Below, in pieces: positions 56,276 through 64,000 of a stretch of 64,000 nucleotides of DNA. Each line of letters starts with the position of its first letter. Positions within the stretch are counted from its first letter, which is position 1. The position numbers and the translations under genes are program-made. The notes beneath the pieces are model-generated. The model ran no database searches and was not told where the DNA came from. It saw nothing but the letters and a program-made list of their open reading frames with translations. Source of the stretch: Dactylonectria macrodidyma (Eukaryota > Ascomycota > Sordariomycetes > Hypocreales > Nectriaceae). The stretch covers positions 62,001 to 126,000 of the forward strand of contig JAGMUV010000044.1 in NCBI GenBank assembly GCA_020744425.1, given 5' to 3'.

Positions 56276-59200
56276 ATGGTGCGTCTCTCCTTCATCTGGC
56301 TGCTTGGTTCATCGTATTGTTAACCATTACAACAGGCCCACTTTCACGGAGGAAGTTACGTTCCTAACGGCCAGAGTTACGTAAGATTAAAACTATTTGA
56401 TCATGCCATGATGATCTTGCTAAGCGTCGTCAGTATCAAGAACCACCGCATTCTGTGTCGCGCAGAGTCCATGGTGGTGATTATGCTCCTGGCGCCCCCA
56501 GTGCTGTATGTAGCAACTCTCATCTAAGTAACCTCTCCACATTTCTTACCTTGATTTGTACCAGTCACACCCAGAACAAGTGATTATGTACCCTCATCAA
56601 CAACCCGTATCACCTTCTCAAAGCCCTCTGTCGGCCCAGTCGAGAGGTTTTCCAACCCCACCCGGGTCCCTTGGCCATGAACAGTCATTCGGACAGGTGC
56701 AAACCCAAAACAGCATGCAGTACCATCAGCAACCAATGGTGGTTCGTATGATCTTGCCCTTATCTTAAACTCTCGCTAACCATGATAGGCCTATAATGGT
56801 CAGCAGCAGCAGGCTCTCATCTATCACCAAGGGAAGGGCAATGGACAGCAGGATGGAACGATGGTAAAGCTCTTTCGCTGCTGCTTCTGTGTTGTAGACC
56901 CCAATTGAACATTTCTTAGCAACCCAGAGTCATTGATCCCGTGTCTACCGTGCCCTTTTCGTCCCTAAATGGCCCAAAGGCAAACAAAGTAATGCTCCCC
57001 TAACCTTGACAACCGAAGGCGCCCAACTGACAGTTTGTGATAGGCAGCTGAGAAAGAGTTTCCAGTTAATCTCAAGGGCTCGAAGCACTTCTTCGAGCCT
57101 AGAACGGTTTACCAACGGCGCAATCCCACGCTCTACCAGAAACCCGGTTACAGTTTTACCGATTGCGACACCAAGATGCGCTATCGCGACTACGCTGGCC
57201 GTATCTCATTTATGACTCGGTCGGATTGCTACCTTCATTACCACGATGGTTATCTTCGCAACATGTGCGTTGCGGCTACCGATGATATATTTGAGGGGCC
57301 AGGAACTTCGACCTGGAAGCGGACTTATGTTCGCAAGGCCGGTCCTTTGAAGGTGCGCATTGCAACCTGGGTCTTTGACTTTAGCTACGACCCTCAGAGT
57401 TGGAAGGACTGGGGTATTATGGTCTTGAGAGCCCTCCCTGCTGGGATTGCTATGACCTGTGTTGTAAGTGCCCTCCTTTGTAAGTGGTCTTGTCATAGGT
57501 GCTGATGGTGTGCTAGTTTTGGCAAGGTGCCAGGATCATGCGGCGACACCTCTTATATGCCCCAGTTCTGTACAAGTTCTACGGCGACGCCAAGGTATGG
57601 AGCAACGTGCTTGAAAACCATAGGGGCCTTCCCCTCATGGCCCAGAACAACCAAGTCTACCACATGCTGCGACCTCGACATTTGTGCTTCCTTCTCGAGC
57701 CATATAACGACGAGAACAGAGGAGTCGAGGTCCGCGACATCACAGAGTGGGAGAACAGCGGCGATGGTCAAGATACCAACCTAGGCTATCTATTTGTGGC
57801 CTACTCGACTGAACACTTCGCGCATGACTCGGATCATGACATGACTGACCTTCACCGCATTGCTGAGACAGCCTGTCGGTCTGCGAAGCTACCCGCCTAC
57901 TGGATTGCCTGCAGCTGCATGCGCGATGAGAATGAGCTGGAATCAGATGTGAGTGCTTCGCAAAGCCGTCGACTAGCGCAGTGACTTAAGGACGACAGGT
58001 CTATCGAATTTCTGACATTCTCCGTGGAGCGAGCAGTATGGTCATCGCCGTCGGGCGTGGTGAGACTTCGGTATCAGGAGGAGGCAAAATCACCACCGAA
58101 CATCTCCTTCGCGAATGGGGCAGCCGAATGTGGACATTCCCTGAGGTTCTTCTCAGCCCTGGTCGCACTATTTCGGTCTATACTCGGGGCCGCGACCTCC
58201 AGTCACCGCTGGTGGTCGCGAAAAATCAGTTCGCTGCCCAAGTATGGACATACATGGATTCAGATATCGCACGCCATCTGATTGACCACTACCTGGGTAC
58301 CATCGGTCTGAGCCGTCTAGAGCAGGCTGTGCTGGCTTTGAAGTGTCTGTATAGCCGAGAAACCACGGAGTATCTTCCTGGTGATCAAGCATACGCGCTC
58401 ATGGGTCTTCTGAGATTGCGACCCCAGATTGACCGCACTGACACAGCCTTCCAGGCCTTTGCTAGATTATCTCTGGCTAATGACTCAGATAGACTCCTTG
58501 AGCGCTATATCTGCACTCTCCCTGTAAATGATGAGCAGCCATGGTTTGATATGGAGGATACTTACCAGTCCTCGCTCTGGGATATTATGCCGTATTGCCA
58601 AGTTGCAGGCATTGCAGATAATGACACCATTATCATTGATGGCGCTTGGGGACTTTCGATCATGTGGGACGCCTTCTACCCCGTCTACTGGTCCACTGGT
58701 CCTGCCATTAAGCGCTCGCTGGCTGGTTATGCTGTTGAGCTGAATGGAGTGTTGTTTATTGCTGCCATCAGTTTTCTCAGCAGCGGCGCAGCCTATAAGA
58801 CAGGGGCATTAATTGCCATAGGTGTCATTTTCTTGCTTCTATTCCTCTGGATCTTGGTCGTAACGCCAAGCCTGGTGCGGGTTCTCTATAGTGGCAAGTT
58901 CGCCGACACTCAAGCCGAGATATTTGGCTTCGAGGGCCATCTTAACGCTCCGACTATCGAGAGAGCGATCTTTGGTGGAAATTTTGGGCGATTCTGTTGG
59001 AGCACTAGCGGAAGCCCCCTGAGCCGAAGCGTCGTGAATGAGCATAGTGAGCGTATCGGCATCGACCCTTATAAGGATCCTGAGGTGCGAATGAAGGTTG
59101 AGGCGGCCAAGCAGGCGCGTCCAGGTGACAAGAGAGTAGGTGGACAAGACTATCACTTTGCTGTGAGTTACCTGCTGACTATAACTTAGATATTTACCCT

Positions 59201-59456
59201 CGTCGATACATACAGCATGGAGTTGACACTGTTTGAGGCCGTCAGACCACCCACCACGCTCATGTTTTGCGCCTCAGAGAGTGGCATGCAGCGAGCCCTC
59301 GGGTGCTCTTATGAGTGGGAGACATCGACCATGTACCGCGAGACGGTGTTGAGAATGCCCACAACCGCTCTCAACCGCATGGGTCGAGTTCCTCGGTTTC
59401 GTTTGGGTATTCAGCGGCCAGTTTATTCTTCTGTTCCGTACAATGGAGCTGTATGA
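56276..59456 (+). CDS. Large HET-like membrane protein (fungus-specific)
   Basis: About 898 aa in ten exons: 56276-56278, 56336-56380, 56434-56505, 56565-56741, 56789-56863, 56920-56988, 57044-57463, 57517-57948, 57999-59135, 59190-59456. The first coding exon is just the ATG, and every intron is in phase 0. Residues 1-140 are a Gln/Pro/Ser-rich low-complexity tail. The middle (about 280-640) resembles HET-related fungal proteins: AYWIACSCM, REWGSRMWTFPEVLLSPG and GDQAYALMGLL. Two membrane segments lie at about 680-735, followed by a short domain ending LFEAVRPPTTLMFCASESGMQRALGCSYEW. The fourth exon end (56741 or 56738) is uncertain. HET proteins act in non-self recognition; direct evidence here is only pattern likeness. 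Confidence 0.65.
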
Positions 59457-61165
59457 GAAATCGGAATGTGTGGTGGAAATGGTGGGAACAGGCTCCGTTG
59501 CTTACAGTTTTGTGTTCTTTGCATGACCGTCGAGACCCAGTTGCTTTTTTATTAGCTACTTGGCTGCTTCCCTTGCATCACGTTTGTTTTGCCTCTGCGA
59601 GTCTCTGCAACTTTAGTATAGCTAAACTGGGCCATGTTCAATCTTTAACCAAAATACTTCTTGCAGTTCGGTGATAAAAGTGACGATGCACCCCCACCAC
59701 ACCACAAATGTTTACATTCAACACGCAACTTTGAGACCGCATTTCTCGGCCAAATAAGCCTTATTGATGGAGAAGTAAGGGGGTAGATCTTTTGACCATG
59801 AGGGATTCATGAACCATCTTAGTATTTTGCGTTGCAGCCGCATGCGTTGGCCTCGGCTTGATATCTTTATGGCATTAACTCCACAAGCTTTTCCAACATA
59901 CAACAGTCGTGCCCTAGGCTAGTTTGTACATAGTATAGGGTAGCATAAGATTAGGTTCTAAGGGATAGACCGGAGTCTATATTAGAAGAGCAGTTAGACG
60001 CGTTACCTATTTAAGTAGATGTGACAACTTCCTTGACCATCTTATAACGCATTTTCCATGGATTTGTGGCATGATTGGGATAATGAATGAACGTAAAAAG
60101 TATACAGACTTGATTGGACCTGGATTCTCCGGTCTCTGTAGTCTTATGTATTTGAGCATTATGTTCCTCGTGCTCGCCTGCATCCGGCACTGTTCGAGAA
60201 GGAATGCTACATAAGGACTTACTTAATCGAGTTGTATACATAATGCCTCGCAAGCTGGTCATTGTGATTCCCGACGGTGGCTACTTAGCGGCTACTTCTT
60301 CCCTTAGCCACGACTCGAGCTTCGTGCACAGTGTCTGCTCATTTGCACACCACATCAAGGAGTATGTGTATTTTGAAATCCATTGATTGAACATGACAGG
60401 GTTAGGAGAGATGGCTGTTTGATACGGGGTATAACTTAAGGCAGTGCTGCGGATGTAGAAAGAACAATAGCGCGTCGCCTGCAGTATGATTTTGGAGAGG
60501 ATGATGCATCATATGGTAGCCAAACTGCGTTTTAATACCCAGCGCTTTCGTCGAACTACGACGTATTTTGTGAAAGTTCTTAATTTTCACAATGTTATTG
60601 CGATATTTATGATCCAAGGAACCAAGGAAGGATGCAAGACAAAATAGTACATAGTTCCGAAGTCAACTTAGGGCAGAATCTTTTCCCGATATTCTCTGCG
60701 ATTCTCTATAGCAAGTATACCATGCCACTCTGTCGTGAAGGCCATTTTTAATCTCGTGCCCTTTGAAAACAATGAATCCTCTGTGTTCATCGTCATTCAA
60801 AATGGCGATTCCTAGCAAGAATACACTCCCCCCTCTCGAAAGTTTTCTGTATCATCCTATGCTACCCGGTGATTTTCTCGCCTTGTTGCGGCGGGACGTG
60901 AATCTAGTGATGAGTTTGATGCAGCCTCATGACGCCACCAAGGCAGCCCCCGAAGCATGATGCAGCCTCAAACCACTGAGACCCAAGCTAACCTCTAACG
61001 GGACGAGAATAACATGTGATAAAGATCGAACGAGTACGGTGGGTTCGCTGGTATGGTGGTTACCGCCGTTCCTACTCATGTAGTGGAGGACAATTGGTCA
61101 CTCGTTAGGCCGATTTTTATCTGAGGATAGTGTTGCGAAGACTATCTCATTAAGTGCGCAAATGC

Positions 61166-61293
61166 TGGTGGGGCTGCTCGAGGTTCCCCAGGTTTGAATA
61201 AATTGTCTATGAGCAGCTCAGCCAGCTGTGAGGTATCTGCTAACCGAAATACATACCGGCCCAGATCCAATTTATCTCAGGCAGCCCCACCAT
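61166..61293. repeat. Inverted repeat with two matched arm blocks
   Basis: Outer arms TGGTGGGGCTGC (61166-61177) and GCAGCCCCACCA (61282-61293) are perfectly complementary. Inner arms ATAAATTG (61198-61205) and CAATTTAT (61269-61276) also pair. The total span of 128 bp is like a small MITE or a long hairpin. No target duplication is seen at the outer ends. Confidence 0.6.
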
Positions 61294-61532
61294 GATGCAT
61301 CGACCGTGAGAAGCTGGGCTTGAAGAACTCAACAACTCAACGAGAATAGCCCAGTACGCCAACTAGAAACGATGGACCTTAAGACGTCGCCTAGAGTCAA
61401 TTAAACAATTTTGAGGGCAGGGTGCACTCACCTTTAAAGGCGCCATAGTGTAAACGATGGCAAAGCTCAGTAGGAACTATTCCATAAACGAGCCCAGGAC
61501 ATCCAATAGGCGTAGTCAAATTACCCAGGGTC

Positions 61533-61544
61533 AGGGTTAGGGTT
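61533..61544 (+). repeat. Interstitial telomere-like sequence
   Basis: AGGGTTAGGGTT gives two units of the TTAGGG telomere repeat used by most filamentous fungi. It is too short to be a telomere. A shorter relative, CCCTAACCCT, lies at 42989-42998. Confidence 0.5.
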
Positions 61545-63195
61545 GACCACAGATTTGAGCAAAAGCTTCACGGCGAGCACCCGTAATTTGGGTTTTACTC
61601 CAATCGAGATCATCTTCACGAATTTTCATCTCAATTTTGAGCTTAGATCATAGAATACCTCTGGCGAGGAGCTGAGTCTGTGGCGTGACGGATGACGGCG
61701 TTAACTTTGAGATGTCCACCATCGCAGGCCACGAGAGCTTAAAGGGGCTACTATCACGTGCCTAAATGTGACACCGCAGAGATTAATAGTTGACCTTCAT
61801 GACCCCTACCAGTGACCCTATAGATAGTGACCTGCGTCCCTCACTCTTCTCAATAGGCATATTACATAAACCCAGGTATAGAATCTGCTAATATTTACTA
61901 TTTTTCTCTTTCGAGATCTATTATTGATATAATCTGTTTATTTAAGTTAGAGTTGGAGTTTACTAAAACTAGTAGCTATCAGATCGTGAAATTACAACCC
62001 TGCATGGCACACTTGTTCTAAGCTGCTTTCAATATCTTGTCTTCCTCTGACAAAGGACCGTGAGAATAGGCACAACCACCCGGGGATGAACCAAATAGGG
62101 TGGTATCTGCGACAATACCTCATCCCAGTTCTAATGGTTTGTGCCGACTACTTTTCACCACCTCCTGAGGGGTTTTCAGGACATATTGTGTCGGGGCTGA
62201 GGGCTCCACTAGCTAGAGAAGCGGATCCTTTTAAGATGGGGTTCATACGAAGGTGGTCCAACTGTTGCTCGGCACTGACGGCCGTGACTGACATTGCGAT
62301 ACACGACAAGCTGCTGAGCCGACGTGATCTGCATCAAGATGTCAAGCACAGCCAGGCTGTTGTCACGTGACGGATTCCTACACCGGCATGGCTTGAGATG
62401 CCAGTCAGTAGGGAAGATGGTGGCACCCATCTTCCCAGTAATTCAGTTAAAACCATAGCTAAGAACAGACTTCATACAGTACTCTACTGCTATTAGACAA
62501 AAATAATCCACCTTCCCCGCGTATACAGATTTTTAAATCGCCGCCCACCAAGACGTTCTTTCTATTCTCATCGATTTCCGTGTAGCGGAGACGCGGTTCG
62601 GACGCAGCCCCTTCACACCGCTGAAAGCGTATCATGGCTTTCGTATAGATTGTTCATGGAAGGCGATGCGATTCATTTATATATGTGAACACAGTTGTAT
62701 GCTAAAAAAACGGATGCCATGTACGAGAAGACAGATTTCCTTCGAGACGCCTGTCCTCGATAGTGACCTATCTACCCTATACTACAATGGGCAACTCACT
62801 CCTTTCCTGCTTGACGTCAAAAACAGCAAGAACACAAACCCCCTTTTTCTTAACCAACTGCTTTCTTACTAAAAATAAAGCTAGCGTTCAGGGTTTGGCG
62901 GGCTTTAAGAACCTGATCAGCAGTTATAGCCTGCAGTCGGACATTCGGGCAGCCGGAACAGGCCAGTGGCACAAATCCACACCGGTAGTACCATTGAGAC
63001 GTGATGACGCAGCATGGACACATGACTGTGGCATACGGAGGTCTGTATGAATGACTGCAATAGTGGCCTCAAATATAAGCTACCGCGGATTCCACGGAAA
63101 AAGCTCACAGAGACAGGACCTAAAGGGCATTGAATTTCTCCCACATTTATACTCTCGTATTCTAATACGCCTCGCCTTTTTGTAACAAGTTAACC

Positions 63196-64000
63196 ATGAA
63201 GATTGAGAGTCGAACTTTCGTCATTTCAGGAGGGTGAGAAGACCTACTATGATGATACATACCGTACCACGCCTATCATAAACTGACGACTGACTAGTGT
63301 TTCTGGTCTTGGAAAGGCCTGTGCTACAGACATCGTCCAGCGAGGTGGTAATGTTGCCCTTATAGACCTTGACGAGGAGCTTGGTTCAGCGGCTGTTGAA
63401 GAACTGGGACCTAGCGCCAGGTTCTACCGCGTTGGTGACACTTTGACCGACAAAATCGCCGACGCAGTTGAGAAATCGGCTCAGTGGGCCAAGGAGACAA
63501 ATAAACCACTCGGTGGTGTGATCCCTGGTGCGGGTATCTCAGTTCCTACACCGGTAAGTGTCATGCATTCATCTTTTCTTTTTGCTTTAAGAAGCAACGT
63601 TTTACCATTTTGGTTGGATCACATTTTAAGCCAGAAGAAGGGGCTAATAAATAGTAGCTCATCGACGAGAATAACGATCCCTTCCCGATCAACCATGTTG
63701 ACAAGATGCTAATCAACCTGCGAGGGACAATCGATCTCATCAGGCAAACCCTTCCTCATCTCATCTTTGCAACCCCAGAAGGTACTGACGGTGAACGGGG
63801 AGTCATTCTCATGATCGCCAGTCTTGCAGCATACGAAGGACAACCCGGTTTGGTCATGTACGCTGCAACGAAGGGTGCAGTTGTGAGCATGACACTGGCG
63901 CTCGCGCGCGAACTGGCACAGTTCGGCATCCGAGTCGTCTCAATCGCCCCCGGACTGTTCGAAACGGGCATGACGCAGGCAATTGGCGATTATGGGATGT
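63196..64000 (+). CDS. Short-chain dehydrogenase, HSD10-like, cut by window edge
   Basis: Partial gene: exons 63196-63233, 63298-63553, and 63658 running past 64000. It begins MKIESRTFVISGG, and the cofactor loop SGGVSGLG is joined over the first intron. The catalytic pair Tyr166 and Lys170 (YAATK) is present, followed by IRVVSIAPGLFETGM, as in type II 3-hydroxyacyl-CoA dehydrogenase (HSD10) relatives. The usual NAG motif reads PGAGI here. About 213 codons are visible of an expected 255-260. The second intron is longer than most here (104 bases). Its AG choice (63657) is set by frame and by the LIDEN reading. It is a different type from the dehydrogenase at 46962. Confidence 0.82.

Larger units (their letters stand above)
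59457..63195. other. Gene-poor interval of 3.7 kb
   Basis: No confident gene; frames are below about 95 codons. It holds an inverted repeat (61166-61293), a telomere-like AGGGTTAGGGTT (61533-61544) and an AT-rich patch at 61880-61980. A 65-codon frame at 60763-60960 is unsupported. Confidence 0.4.

Noticed and set aside
1..64000. CRISPR arrays, tRNA or rRNA genes
   Set aside because: No regularly spaced short repeats and no recognisable tRNA B-box/acceptor pattern or rRNA stretch were noticed by eye; a covariance-model scan was not possible.

Overview
The window is nuclear DNA of a filamentous ascomycete (Pezizomycotina). The genes carry many short introns of about 41 to 104 bases, with GT-AG ends and CTAAC-like branch points. 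The protein families are typical of such fungi: Zn2Cys6 and bZIP-DUF3425 regulators, P450s, GH125, a Helo-like N-domain with ankyrin repeats, CorA-like and HET-like proteins. A solo LTR and AT-rich decayed tracts add to this. The genus cannot be fixed from sequence alone; Eurotiales such as Aspergillus or Penicillium would fit.

Layout. 0-5 kb: a bZIP-DUF3425 regulator, an acetoacetate-decarboxylase-like protein and an intronless bacterial-type 3-carboxymuconate cycloisomerase/adenylosuccinate-lyase-like enzyme. 5.1-5.9 kb: a solo LTR and an 80-bp direct repeat. 5.9-9.2 kb: an F-box-like protein and a Helo-like/ankyrin protein. 9.7-28.2 kb: the outstanding feature, two huge divergent genes for an insecticidal-toxin-complex (Tc) like system. 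One is a TcA-like subunit (minus strand, about 3225 aa, one fungal intron). The other is a TcB-TcC fusion (plus strand, about 2594 aa) ending in an unrecognised C-terminal effector. 30-32 kb: a GH125 exo-alpha-1,6-mannosidase in nine exons.

33-49.7 kb is a cluster-like group of accessory metabolism genes: a P450, a broken acetoacetyl-CoA synthetase, a Zn2Cys6 regulator, an NTF2/SnoaL-like protein, a DUF3237 protein, a second P450, a short-chain dehydrogenase and a polytopic membrane protein. No polyketide, peptide or terpene synthase is present. Several upstream regions share CTCCGG(A/G) words, which suggests common control by the local regulator. 53-59.5 kb: a CorA-like membrane protein and a large HET-like membrane protein. 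A second dehydrogenase runs off the right edge.

Working together. TcA-like proteins form the translocation pore, and TcB-TcC forms a cocoon that holds the C-terminal effector. Both parts lie side by side here, open and in opposite directions from one shared promoter region of about 1 kb that contains tandem repeats. The locus therefore looks like a complete, domesticated toxin-delivery system of bacterial ancestry. For multi-exon genes I joined exons by reading splice sites and frames. In every such gene whose end is in the window, the exon lengths sum to a multiple of three.
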